Positions 5,284-12,712 of a DNA stretch of 44,632 nucleotides are shown one piece after another. A program made the position numbers and the translations under genes. The stretch spans positions 1 to 44,632 of the forward strand of contig DRJK01000027.1 in the NCBI GenBank assembly GCA_011052215.1, in the 5' to 3' direction. This stretch comes from Gammaproteobacteria bacterium. GTDB lineage: Bacteria; Pseudomonadota; Gammaproteobacteria; JAADHQ01. Under the pieces are notes generated by a model. That model made no database searches. It had not been told where the DNA came from and worked only from the letters and a program-made list of their open reading frames with translations. The stretch's first letter is position 1. Each line of letters begins with the position of its first letter.

Positions 5284-5598
5284 ATGCGTATCCCGACACA
5301 CAGAGAACCCATGCATCCTGGCGAAATGCTTAGAGAAGAATTTCTTATTCCAATGAAGATTAGTCAGCGTGACTTAGCTGATGCAATTCATGTTCCCTAT
5401 CAGCGTGTAAATGAACTTATAAATAAAAAAAGAGGGCTTACACCAAGCACAGCCTTGCGTTTAGCCAAGTTTTTTGGTGTGTCTGCTGATTACTGGTTAA
5501 ATTTACAAATACGTTGTGATTTATATCGAGCACAAGAAGCTGAAAAAAAGGATATTAGTTCGATAAAAGGTTTTCGTAAATTTAAAAAGATGGTATAA
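5284..5598 (+). CDS. higA: HigA antitoxin, VapI/XRE family (cassette 8)
   Basis: A 104-residue helix-turn-helix antitoxin with the HigA/VapI hallmark start THREPMHPGEMLREEFL. This is followed by an XRE-type HTH: ISQRDLADAIHVPYQRVNELINKKRG, then LTPSTALRLAKFFGVSADYWLNLQ. It is intact although its toxin partner is not. It could still autorepress the dyad upstream of higB or act as an orphan antidote to related toxins. The start is 11 bases after the ancestral higB stop. Confidence 0.92.
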   Translation: MRIPTHREPMHPGEMLREEFLIPMKISQRDLADAIHVPYQRVNELINKKRGLTPSTALRLAKFFGVSADYWLNLQIRCDLYRAQEAEKKDISSIKGFRKFKKMV

Positions 5599-5622
5599 GT
5601 GGGTCAACATGGACGGGCAATT
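5595..5622 (+). other. Truncated attC at the end of the array
   Basis: The bases after higA (ATAAGTGGGTCAAC...CGGGCAATT) align with the left half of attC 6 (ACAAGTAAATCAACCGGGCAATT). The right half and the GTTRRRY box are absent. This marks the array/chromosome junction and suggests that a deletion or insertion removed the remainder. Confidence 0.55.
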
Positions 5623-5630
5623 CTGCTATG

Positions 5631-5735
5631 GTAAATGGGGTCATATATAATTTATACTTGTTCTGGCTATCCCTTCGGTAGGTGCCATTGGGGTCAGGAC
5701 ACAGTTGTTGCTGATAATAGCGGAAACTGTGCCCC
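5631..5735. repeat. REP-like repeat between the array and acs
   Basis: Two copies of ATGGGGTCA/TTGGGGTCAGGACACAG occur at about 5634-5643 and 5689-5704. A hairpin GGACACAGTT (5697-5706) with AACTGTGCC (5725-5733) follows. The GGGGTCAGGACACAG string resembles sequences that flank REP-associated tyrosine transposase elements in many gammaproteobacteria, by memory only. The hairpin may also act as the acs terminator on the minus strand. Confidence 0.35.
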
Positions 5736-5758
5736 GGGAGGTTAAGCAGAATGACGGA

Positions 5759-7708
5759 TTACTGATTGGCCCGGTTTTCCACCAGATCTTGAACCACTCC
5801 CGGGTCTGCCAGGGTGGATGTGTCGCCGAGGTTATCGACATCATTTTCTGCTATCTTTCGCAGTATGCGCCGCATAATTTTGCCTGAACGTGTCTTGGGT
5901 AGCCCAGGTGCCCACTGGATGATATCGGGTTTGGCAATCGAGCCGATTTCAGAACGAACCAGATTAATCAGTTCCTGCCGGAGTTCCTCACTGGGATCGA
6001 CGCCGATGATCGGGGTAACATAGGCATAAATTCCCTGTCCCTTGATTTCATGCGGGTAGCCGACTACTGCGGCTTCGGCAATGGATTCATGCAGTACCAG
6101 TGCACTTTCGATTTCGGCGGTTCCCATGCGATGCCCCGAGACATTGAGAACATCGTCCATACGCCCTGTAATCCAGTAATAGCCGTCCTTGTCACGTTTC
6201 GCGCCATCACCACTGAAGTAATAACCGGGATAGGTTTTGAAGTAGGTATCGAAGAAGCGCTGGTGATCACCGTAGATAGATCGCATCTGGCCGGGCCAGG
6301 GGGTGGTTATGACCAGTGCGCCGCTTGCCTCACCCTCACCTTCGATAAGTTTATTGGTGTTGGTATCAATAATACCCGGAGTAACACCAAAGAAGGGCCG
6401 TGCTGCCGAACCGGGTTTCAGTTTTGTAGCGCCGGGAAATGGCGTCAGCAGGTGTCCACCGGTTTCGGTTTGCCACCATGTATCGACAATGGGACAGCGT
6501 GAGTCGCCTACCACCTTGTGGTACCACTGCCAGGCTTCCGGGTTAATGGGTTCGCCTACGGTGCCCAGAATACGAAGGCTTTTTCTTGATGTTGCTTTTA
6601 CCGGCCCATTGCCTTCACGCATCAATGCCCGGATGGCAGTGGGCGCAGTATAGAAAACCGTGACCTGATGTTTGTCTACCGATTTCCAGAAACGTGAGGC
6701 ATCGGGGTAGTTCGGTACACCTTCAAAAAATACCGTTGTTAATCCGTTCGCCAGCGGGCCGTACATCAGGTAGCTGTGGCCGGTTACCCAGCCGACATCG
6801 GCAGTGCACCAGAAAATATCATCGTCATGCAGGTCAAAGGTATATCTGGTTGTGATGGCTGCATAGAGCAGATAACCCCCGGTTGTGTGTAATATCCCTT
6901 TTGGCTTCCCGGTTGACCCTGAAGTGTAAAGTATAAACATCGGGTCTTCTGCATCCATTTCCTCGGGCGGGCAATCGGCTGATGCCCCGGTCATGGCATT
7001 GTGATACCAGACATCACGTTCGTCATGCCAGTCAATCTCGCCTCCGGTTCTTTTTACAGTCAGCACAGTGTGAACATTCGGGCAGCCCTTCATGGCCATG
7101 TCTGTATTGGACTTCAGTGGCACAGTTTTGCCGCCACGTACCCCTTCATCGGCAGTGATGACAACCCGGCAGTCGGAGTCGAGGATACGGTCCTTTAATG
7201 ATTCAGGCGAGAAACCGCCGAACACAACCGAGTGTACGGCTCCGATGCGGGTACAGGCCAGCATCGCATAACCGGCCTCCGGGATCATCGGCATGTAGAT
7301 GCAAACACGATCTCCCTTTTTTACACCGCGTGATTTTAAAACGTTGGCAAGTTTGCTGACATGCTGATGCAGTTCCCTGTAAGTAATGTTCCGGTCATCA
7401 TTGATGTCATCACCTTCCCATATGATGGCAACCTTGTCGGCATTTTTTTCCAGATGGCGATCTATACAGTTATAACTGACATTCAGTTTGCCGCCCTCAA
7501 ACCATTTGATGTGCAGGTCACCGGCGTTAAAACTCCAGTCCAGAGTCGTATCCCAGGGTTTGAACCAGGTCAGAAATTCATTCGCCTGTTCAGACCAGAA
7601 AGATTCAGGATCATCAATCGAATGTTGATACATTTGCTGATACGTCTTTTCATTAATGAAGGCGTTGTCAGCGATATTGGAAGGGATGTCATAGAGTTTT
7701 TCAGACAT
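5759..7708 (-). CDS. acs: Acetyl-CoA synthetase
   Basis: Acs makes acetyl-CoA from acetate, ATP and CoA by way of acetyl-AMP. The 649-residue length is as expected. Seen are the AMP-binding P-loop [11 protein letters not shown], the hinge [20 protein letters not shown], and the C-terminal [14 protein letters not shown] with catalytic Lys610. In characterised Acs this lysine is inactivated by acetylation. The frame is open 29 codons further upstream, but the ATG at 7708 has a strong AGGAG ribosome binding site and gives the normal N-terminus ([10 protein letters not shown]). It stands alone on the minus strand next to the integron end. Confidence 0.97.
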   Translation of the reverse strand: MSEKLYDIPSNIADNAFINEKTYQQMYQHSIDDPESFWSEQANEFLTWFKPWDTTLDWSFNAGDLHIKWFEGGKLNVSYNCIDRHLEKNADKVAIIWEGDDINDDRNITYRELHQHVSKLANVLKSRGVKKGDRVCIYMPMIPEAGYAMLACTRIGAVHSVVFGGFSPESLKDRILDSDCRVVITADEGVRGGKTVPLKSNTDMAMKGCPNVHTVLTVKRTGGEIDWHDERDVWYHNAMTGASADCPPEEMDAEDPMFILYTSGSTGKPKGILHTTGGYLLYAAITTRYTFDLHDDDIFWCTADVGWVTGHSYLMYGPLANGLTTVFFEGVPNYPDASRFWKSVDKHQVTVFYTAPTAIRALMREGNGPVKATSRKSLRILGTVGEPINPEAWQWYHKVVGDSRCPIVDTWWQTETGGHLLTPFPGATKLKPGSAARPFFGVTPGIIDTNTNKLIEGEGEASGALVITTPWPGQMRSIYGDHQRFFDTYFKTYPGYYFSGDGAKRDKDGYYWITGRMDDVLNVSGHRMGTAEIESALVLHESIAEAAVVGYPHEIKGQGIYAYVTPIIGVDPSEELRQELINLVRSEIGSIAKPDIIQWAPGLPKTRSGKIMRRILRKIAENDVDNLGDTSTLADPGVVQDLVENRANQ

Positions 7709-7743
7709 GGATGACTCCTGGAATTTATTATTGTGAATCTGTG

Positions 7744-7757
7744 AAATGATATCATTT
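7744..7757. promoter_or_regulatory. Palindrome upstream of acs
   Basis: AAATGATATCATTT is a perfect 14-bp palindrome about 36 bases before the acs start codon, in the expected 5' untranslated or promoter region. It could be a regulator site; no specific regulator is recognised. Confidence 0.35.
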
Positions 7758-7855
7758 TGCTTGATTACGGGCCTGTGATCAATCTCTATATTCAAGGAAC
7801 CCTGATTTATATTTTACTGGACGGGATGTGCCAATGATTGTGAAGCTCCCCGGAT

Positions 7856-8296
7856 TTATTTCCCGAAAAGTTTTTTCCACCATCGGCGTCTGTTGCCAGG
7901 TGGAGGCAGGGCGGCAGGTAGATCGACAGGTTTTATGCGCGATAAAATCCACCCGGGAAGGGGCGGGTTATCACTGAAACCGCAGGTAACACCCAGGTTG
8001 TTTGGGTCAAATATCTTAATAAAATCAGGATGTTGCACATCATTTGTATAGACAACACCACAGTAATCCTCGTTGTGTTCCTTGCGAAGATAGGTATCAA
8101 TTTCGGTGATGAATTTTTTTGTCTGTTCTGTGTCGGATGACCTTTCCGGTGGTGGTTCACCAATGGCATATATATACCATCCATCAGTGAGCGAGCCTGT
8201 CATGACCGACCAGAACTCATCCAGTTGGGGCCATCTCAGGATACCGATGAAGCTTCCCCTGAATGCCTTGATAAACGGAGGTGTGGTTTCTTCCAA
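7856..8296 (-). CDS. Conserved-looking hypothetical protein downstream of gluQ
   Basis: The 146-residue cytoplasmic protein has no signal peptide or membrane segment and is not one I recognise. It begins MEETTPPFIKAFRGSFIGIL and contains a tryptophan- and aspartate-rich middle (LDEFWSVMTGSLTDGWYIYA). A proline-rich linker then leads to a very basic tail (NRRRWWKKLFGK). It starts five bases after gluQ ends, so the two are surely co-transcribed, with dksA upstream. The basic WWKK tail could contact RNA or membrane, but that is a guess. Confidence 0.75.
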   Translation of the reverse strand: MEETTPPFIKAFRGSFIGILRWPQLDEFWSVMTGSLTDGWYIYAIGEPPPERSSDTEQTKKFITEIDTYLRKEHNEDYCGVVYTNDVQHPDFIKIFDPNNLGVTCGFSDNPPLPGWILSRIKPVDLPAALPPPGNRRRWWKKLFGK

Positions 8297-8301
8297 TTTA
8301 T

Positions 8302-9198
8302 TTATACCTTCTGTTCTGTAATACTTGTTTGTTTGACAACATTATTCAGGTTCCAGTTCCCGATCGCCCATGCCCATATCTCTCCGATACTGGCATGGGC
8401 CAGAGAACGGGGTGGATCCTGACCAAGATACTGAAGTGATCTGTGCAGGGACTGGCATGCCTTTTCAGTATTAACCGGCGCTGCCCCGGTTTGTTTGCTC
8501 AGCTTTTCTCCCGATGCGTTAACGATAACAGGTATGTGAGTATATTGCGGTGGCGTGAAAGACAGTAATTCCTGCAAATAGATCTGTCTGGGTGTTGATT
8601 CAAGCAGGTCACTTCCGCGTACAATTTCGGTTACATGCTGTATTGCATCATCGACCACGGTAGCCAGGTGGTAGGCGATATAGTTATCGGCACGTCGAAG
8701 AATAAAATCACCGACGTCATTTTGCAGGTTCTGTGCATAGTATCCCTGAATCAGGTCATCAATACTGTAGTCATGGTCCGGCGTTTTCAGTCTGATGGAC
8801 CGGCCTGTTTTACCTTCAGGAAGACCATTACGGCAGGTGCCGGAGTATCGTACTCCATAAGGTGTCTGTATACCTGAAGCATGAATATCGGCCCGGCTGC
8901 ATGCGCATGAATAAAGATAATTTTCCTTGTCCAGTTGTGCAAGCGTCTGCATGTAAATATCGGTTCGTTTGCCTTGATACAGGATTTCATCATCCCATTC
9001 AAAACCAAATTGATCCAGTACACTGATTATTGCATCCGTTGCGCCGGGCACTTCACGTGGCGGATCCAGGTCTTCTATCCGTAGTAGCCATTTGCCTTGT
9101 TGTGATTTTGCATTCAGGTAACTGGCGACCGCAGTGACCAGCGAGCCTGCATGTAACGGGCCGGTGGGGGAGGGTGCAAAGCGTCCAATAACCGACAT
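8302..9198 (-). CDS. gluQ: Glutamyl-Q tRNA(Asp) synthetase
   Basis: GluQ (YadB) is a truncated glutamyl-tRNA synthetase that attaches glutamate to queuosine in the anticodon of tRNA(Asp). The 298-residue length, the N-terminus GRFAPSPTGPLHAGSLVTAV (HIGH equivalent HAGS), RIEDLDPPRE, zinc-ligand cysteines around CACSR and the late KLSKQ in place of KMSKS all fit. There is no anticodon-binding domain. A GGAAG ribosome binding site precedes the ATG. The dksA-gluQ order is conserved in gammaproteobacteria, and queF in this window supplies the queuosine pathway. Confidence 0.95.
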   Translation of the reverse strand: MSVIGRFAPSPTGPLHAGSLVTAVASYLNAKSQQGKWLLRIEDLDPPREVPGATDAIISVLDQFGFEWDDEILYQGKRTDIYMQTLAQLDKENYLYSCACSRADIHASGIQTPYGVRYSGTCRNGLPEGKTGRSIRLKTPDHDYSIDDLIQGYYAQNLQNDVGDFILRRADNYIAYHLATVVDDAIQHVTEIVRGSDLLESTPRQIYLQELLSFTPPQYTHIPVIVNASGEKLSKQTGAAPVNTEKACQSLHRSLQYLGQDPPRSLAHASIGEIWAWAIGNWNLNNVVKQTSITEQKV

Positions 9199-9215
9199 TG
9201 ATTACTTCCGTTCAA

Positions 9216-9253
9216 TAAAAAAGGCATTCATGAAAGATCCTGAATGCCTTTTT
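9216..9253. terminator. Bidirectional rho-independent terminator between dksA and gluQ
   Basis: A 10-bp stem AAGGCATTCA/TGAATGCCTT is flanked by an A-run on the left and a T-run on the right. It lies just after dksA and before gluQ on the minus strand. It should attenuate gluQ transcription relative to dksA. Confidence 0.85.
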
Positions 9254-9270
9254 GTAACAGAATGGGAGTG

Positions 9271-10071
9271 TTAACCGCGTTGTTTTTCGCGTATCTCATC
9301 CAGTGTCTTGCAGTCAATACATTGAGTTGCGGTAGGGCGTGCCTCCAGACGGCGTACACCGATTTCGACTCCGCATGATTCACAGTAACCGAACTCATCG
9401 GTATCCAGTAGCCCGATGGACTCATCGATTTTCTTGATCAGTTTACGTTCACGGTCACGGGTTCTCAATTCCAGACTGAATTCCGATTCCTGTGTTGCAC
9501 GATCATTCGGGTCAGGGAAATTGGCAGCTTCATCCTGCATGTGATGAACGGTGCGATCTACTTCCTGCATGAGGTCCATTTTCCATGCCCGTAAAAGCTG
9601 TCTGAAATGTTTGTTCTGCTCCTCGTTCATGTATTCTTCGCCCTTCCTTAATTTATAGGTGGCAAATCCTTCAACGGGAGTGGAATGGTCGGAAGAACTC
9701 TTGACTGCCTTGGCCAGGGTGCCTTTGGGTTTGGCCTTGCTGGTGACTTTTTTGACCGGAGTCTTTTTGCCGGCCGCGGTTTTTTTGGCAGTGGCCTTCT
9801 TTACCGGGGCCTTCTTTTTGGCCGCAGTTTTTTTGGCGGTGGCCTTTTTGGCCGGAGCCTTCTTTTTGATCGCAGTTTTTTTGGCAGTGGTTTTCTTTAC
9901 CGGGGCCTTCTTTTTGGCCACAGTTTTTTTAGCGGTGGCCTTTTTGGCCGAGGCCTTCTTGCTGGCGGTTTTCTTTACCGGGGCCTTCTTTCTGGCCGCA
10001 GTTTTTTTGGCCGCTGCCTTTTTGACCGGGGCCTTCTTTTTGGTGCTTGACTTCTTTTTAACAGTGGGCAT
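9271..10071 (-). CDS. dksA: DksA with histone-H1-like lysine/alanine-rich N-terminal extension
   Basis: DksA binds the RNA polymerase secondary channel and, with ppGpp, controls the stringent response. Residues from about 125 on are a complete DksA: coiled-coil tip [23 protein letters not shown], and zinc-binding Cys230, Cys233, Cys251, Cys254 in [19 protein letters not shown]. In front sit about 110 residues of [17 protein letters not shown]-type repeats, resembling histone H1 or the AlgP tail. The ordinary E. coli protein is 151 residues; this one is 266. The ATG at 10071 has an AGGAAGG ribosome binding site and is preferred over an upstream in-frame start at 10107. The repeats are in frame throughout. 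Confidence 0.95.
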   Translation of the reverse strand: MPTVKKKSSTKKKAPVKKAAAKKTAARKKAPVKKTASKKASAKKATAKKTVAKKKAPVKKTTAKKTAIKKKAPAKKATAKKTAAKKKAPVKKATAKKTAAGKKTPVKKVTSKAKPKGTLAKAVKSSSDHSTPVEGFATYKLRKGEEYMNEEQNKHFRQLLRAWKMDLMQEVDRTVHHMQDEAANFPDPNDRATQESEFSLELRTRDRERKLIKKIDESIGLLDTDEFGYCESCGVEIGVRRLEARPTATQCIDCKTLDEIREKQRG

Positions 10072-10107
10072 TGACGACCTTCCTGAGTCCATATATACAA
10101 GAAACAT

Positions 10108-10338
10108 GGTTTATTACCAGAAAGAACAAGTGCCTGCAAGGATTTAGTGATTAATTTTCAAATAGAATTAAATGAAAATACATTAAAATATTATATTAAT
10201 CAATGATATATGTTATTTTTATAGTATTTTCATGGTAAGGTGTCCGCAATACACCCTTTGATATTTCACTGATTCACCATTAAGGTGCGACATTGAAATT
10301 TAATCCGGTTTTAATGATTTTTCAGACACAGGATTTTT
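10108..10338. other. AT-rich divergent intergenic region dksA / cbbY
   Basis: About 230 bases, clearly richer in A and T than the flanking genes, must hold the promoters of dksA (left) and cbbY (right). Several TATA-like stretches exist but no promoter can be singled out. No gene is seen. Confidence 0.4.
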
Positions 10339-11106
10339 ATGGTTGAATTGAAGGCGTTGATTTTTGATGTCGATGGCACCCTGGCTGATACCGAACGAGA
10401 CGGTCATCGGGTTGCATTTAATCGTGCATTTGAGCAAGCAGGTCTTGACTGGAACTGGTCGGACGCGCTTTATGGAAAGTTGTTAAAGGTGGCTGGAGGT
10501 AAGGAACGCATTCGTTATTATCTGGACGAATTCAACCAGGCATTCAAACGACCGGAAATGCTCGATGAATTTATTGCCGGCTTGCACAACAGCAAGACAG
10601 ATTATTACACGCAACTTTTATCAGAAGGTGGCATCCCGCTCAGAACGGGGGTCAAGAGATTGATTGATGAAGCCCGGCAGTCGGGGTTGAGGCTTGCGAT
10701 TGCCACCACCACCACACCGGCCAATGTTTCTGCCTTGTTGCGATATTCATTGCATGAGGATTCTGAACAATGGTTCGATATCATTGCCGCAGGTGATGTT
10801 GTTCCGGCCAAGAAACCTGCCCCGGATATTTATCATTATGCTTTGGAACAACTGGGGCTTGAAGCCGGGGAGTGTCTTGCGTTCGAGGATTCCCGTAATG
10901 GTATCCTTTCATCGGTGGGGGCAGGTCTCGCTACCATTATCACCATAAATGGATACACAAAAGACCATGACTTCAAGGATGCACTTATCGTACTGGATAA
11001 TATGGGTGAGCCAGACAGGCCATTCAAGGTTATCCAGGGTGATGCGGAACAAAGCACTTACCTGGATGTTGATACCTTGAAACAATTGTTTAGCAGGCCT
11101 GAATAA
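10339..11106 (+). CDS. cbbY: HAD phosphatase of the CbbY type
   Basis: A 255-residue HAD hydrolase. Motif I is IFDVDGTLADTERDGH (nucleophile D10, acid D12). The cap region contains LLKVAGGKERIRYYL, the CbbY signature. Motif II lies in LAIATTTT, motif III is the lysine of VPAKKPAPDIY, and motif IV is AFEDSRNG. Characterised CbbY enzymes dephosphorylate xylulose-1,5-bisphosphate, a RuBisCO inhibitor, which points to an autotrophic host. RuBisCO itself is not in the window. AGGA lies five bases before the ATG. The stop is separated by one base from the TTG start of the next gene, so the two are probably co-transcribed. Confidence 0.88.
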   Translation: MVELKALIFDVDGTLADTERDGHRVAFNRAFEQAGLDWNWSDALYGKLLKVAGGKERIRYYLDEFNQAFKRPEMLDEFIAGLHNSKTDYYTQLLSEGGIPLRTGVKRLIDEARQSGLRLAIATTTTPANVSALLRYSLHEDSEQWFDIIAAGDVVPAKKPAPDIYHYALEQLGLEAGECLAFEDSRNGILSSVGAGLATIITINGYTKDHDFKDALIVLDNMGEPDRPFKVIQGDAEQSTYLDVDTLKQLFSRPE

Positions 11107-11107
11107 A

Positions 11108-12277
11108 TTGACCGGGCCATTGATTCGTGCAAGACACATGCAGGCCATTCAGCCTTTTCGGGTTATGGAGTTGTTGGCAAGGGCGAAAAAAATGGAGGCC
11201 GATGGCCGCTCGGTGATACATATGGAAGTGGGCGAACCGGATTTTGAAACACCCCGGCCTGTTATCGATGCAGGCATTCAGGCGCTCAGGGAAGGACGAA
11301 CACATTACACGCCTGCCGTGGGCGACATGTCCCTGAGGAATACCATCAGTCAGTATTACCTCGACCGGTTTGATACACACGTAGACGCTGACCGTATCCT
11401 GATTACACCGGGTGCATCGGGTGCCTTGCAGCTCGCATTAAGTGTGCTGGTCAATCCCGGTGATGAAGTTGTGCTGGCAGACCCGGGATATCCCTGTAAC
11501 CGTAATTTGTTGTATTTACTCGGGGCAATCCCGGTGGCGGTGAATGTATGCCCGGATACCGGTTTTCAGATAACCGTCGAACTTTTGAAACAGGTATGGA
11601 CAGACTCAATACGGGTAGTGCTGCTGGCATCGCCTTCAAACCCGACCGGCACGCTGATCAGCAAGGCCGGGATGGCCTCTATTATTGAGTTTGCCCGTGG
11701 AAAAGGTGCCATTGTTATTATTGATGAAATCTATCAGGGGCTGGTATATGACGTCGAAGGGTTTACGGCACTTGAGTTGTCTGGAGATATCTTTGTCATA
11801 AACAGTTTTTCAAAATACTTTGGAATGACAGGCTGGCGTGTTGGCTGGGTTATCATGCCTAGGCAATATGTCGACGATATGGACAAGCTTGCACAAAATC
11901 TGTACCTGGCGGCATCGACACCTGCACAGGTCGCCGCGCTTGCAGCATTCAAGCCCGGGACCTTGGAGATTCTGGAGGAAAGAAGGGGGATATTTCAGCA
12001 CAGAAGAGACTACCTCGTTCCCGCCTTGCAGGGGCTTGGTTTTGGTATTCCACAAATACCTCGGGGGGCCTTTTACATCTATGCCGATTGTAGCGGGCTT
12101 ACCGATAACAGTTTTCAATTCTGTCAGGATGTACTTGAGCAAACCGGGGTTGCCATTACGCCGGGGCTGGACTTTGGTGATAACCGGCCGGAGAGGTATG
12201 TAAGGTTTGCGTATACAACCGGGCAATCGCAACTGGAGGAGGCAGTGGACAGATTAAGGACCTTTATCCAATCCTGA
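11108..12277 (+). CDS. PLP-dependent class I/II aminotransferase
   Basis: A 389-residue fold-type I aminotransferase of the AspC/AlaA-like group. Seen are EVGEPDFETP, HYTPAVGDMSLR, SNPTGTLIS, DEIYQGLVYD, and the PLP lysine in NSFSKYFGMTGWRVGW. The C-terminal arginine in ERYVRFAYTT should bind the substrate carboxylate. Substrate cannot be told from sequence. The start is taken as TTG 11108, immediately after cbbY, because family members begin a few residues before the RMxxIxPFxVMELL-like segment seen here as HMQAIQPFRVMELL. An ATG at 11138 is the alternative. Confidence 0.88.
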   Translation: MTGPLIRARHMQAIQPFRVMELLARAKKMEADGRSVIHMEVGEPDFETPRPVIDAGIQALREGRTHYTPAVGDMSLRNTISQYYLDRFDTHVDADRILITPGASGALQLALSVLVNPGDEVVLADPGYPCNRNLLYLLGAIPVAVNVCPDTGFQITVELLKQVWTDSIRVVLLASPSNPTGTLISKAGMASIIEFARGKGAIVIIDEIYQGLVYDVEGFTALELSGDIFVINSFSKYFGMTGWRVGWVIMPRQYVDDMDKLAQNLYLAASTPAQVAALAAFKPGTLEILEERRGIFQHRRDYLVPALQGLGFGIPQIPRGAFYIYADCSGLTDNSFQFCQDVLEQTGVAITPGLDFGDNRPERYVRFAYTTGQSQLEEAVDRLRTFIQS

Positions 12278-12285
12278 CAATATTC

Positions 12286-12327
12286 AAAAAAAGGCTGTCG
12301 GGTAGCGCAGAGTCTACCCGGAAAGCC
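12286..12327 (-). terminator. Rho-independent terminator of the 72-residue gene
   Basis: On the minus strand, an outer GGCT...AGCC and an inner CGGGTAG...CTACCCG stem are followed by seven Ts (12286-12292). It sits 17 bases past the stop of the small minus-strand gene. Confidence 0.75.
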
Positions 12328-12344
12328 ATCATCGATCTATACTG

Positions 12345-12563
12345 TCAGCTCTCGTCCCCGGCCATGGACTGCGGGTTATTGAGGTTGACAGAAAAGTCAT
12401 TACCCGGATGTTCTACAGCGATATCCAGATAAGCCTGTTTATTCTCTTCAGATTCAAAATAAATATCAATGGCACCATCCCCTTCACCTTCGATAAGGTG
12501 CGGGGCATGACTGATATCCTTGACATCATGTAATGAGATCGGGTCTGTAGTTGAAGTACGCAT
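12345..12563 (-). CDS. Small acidic protein of unknown function behind an FNR-type promoter
   Basis: This is a 72-residue acidic protein (MRTSTTDPISLHDVKDISHA...) with no membrane segment, cysteines or recognised domain. It has the middle GEGDGAIDIYFESEENKQAYL and a Ser/Asn/Pro-rich end. The ATG at 12563 has AGGGG eight bases upstream; a GTG at 12572 is an alternative. It has its own terminator and a well-positioned FNR/CRP-family site, so it is a monocistronic gene probably induced at low oxygen. I do not recognise the family. Confidence 0.72.
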   Translation of the reverse strand: MRTSTTDPISLHDVKDISHAPHLIEGEGDGAIDIYFESEENKQAYLDIAVEHPGNDFSVNLNNPQSMAGDES

Positions 12564-12602
12564 GGTTGTCACCCCTCACATAAATCGTTAATTACATAGT
12601 TA

Positions 12603-12650
12603 CACTATAAATATAGTACACAGGGTGGCTACGTGATTGATTCAGGTCAA
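12603..12650 (-). promoter_or_regulatory. Class II FNR-type promoter
   Basis: TTGATTCAGGTCAA at 12637-12650 matches the FNR consensus TTGAT-N4-ATCAA with one change. Measured from its centre, a -10 box TATATT (minus strand, 12610-12615) lies where a class II promoter (site centred near -41.5) requires it, within one base. This gives a start near 12602. A dyad ACTATA-AA-TATAGT (12604-12617) overlaps the -10. Confidence 0.65.
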
Positions 12651-12712
12651 AAACACGCTAAACTTCCTGATTACCCACCTTCTACACTGGATAATCAGCA
12701 GGGATTGTTACC

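Noticed and set aside
6050-6653. Plus-strand frames of 150 and 116 codons opposite acs
   Set aside because: Shadows of a fully conserved acs reading frame.
9700-10060. Tandem repeats suggesting a CRISPR-like or satellite array
   Set aside because: The repeats are in-frame codon repeats of the DksA tail with no unique spacers of constant length.
9659-10147. Long hydrophobic open frames antisense to the dksA tail (162 and 121 codons)
   Set aside because: They are the complement of lysine/alanine repeats, which automatically reads as Phe/Leu/Gly-rich sequence. dksA on the other strand explains the region.
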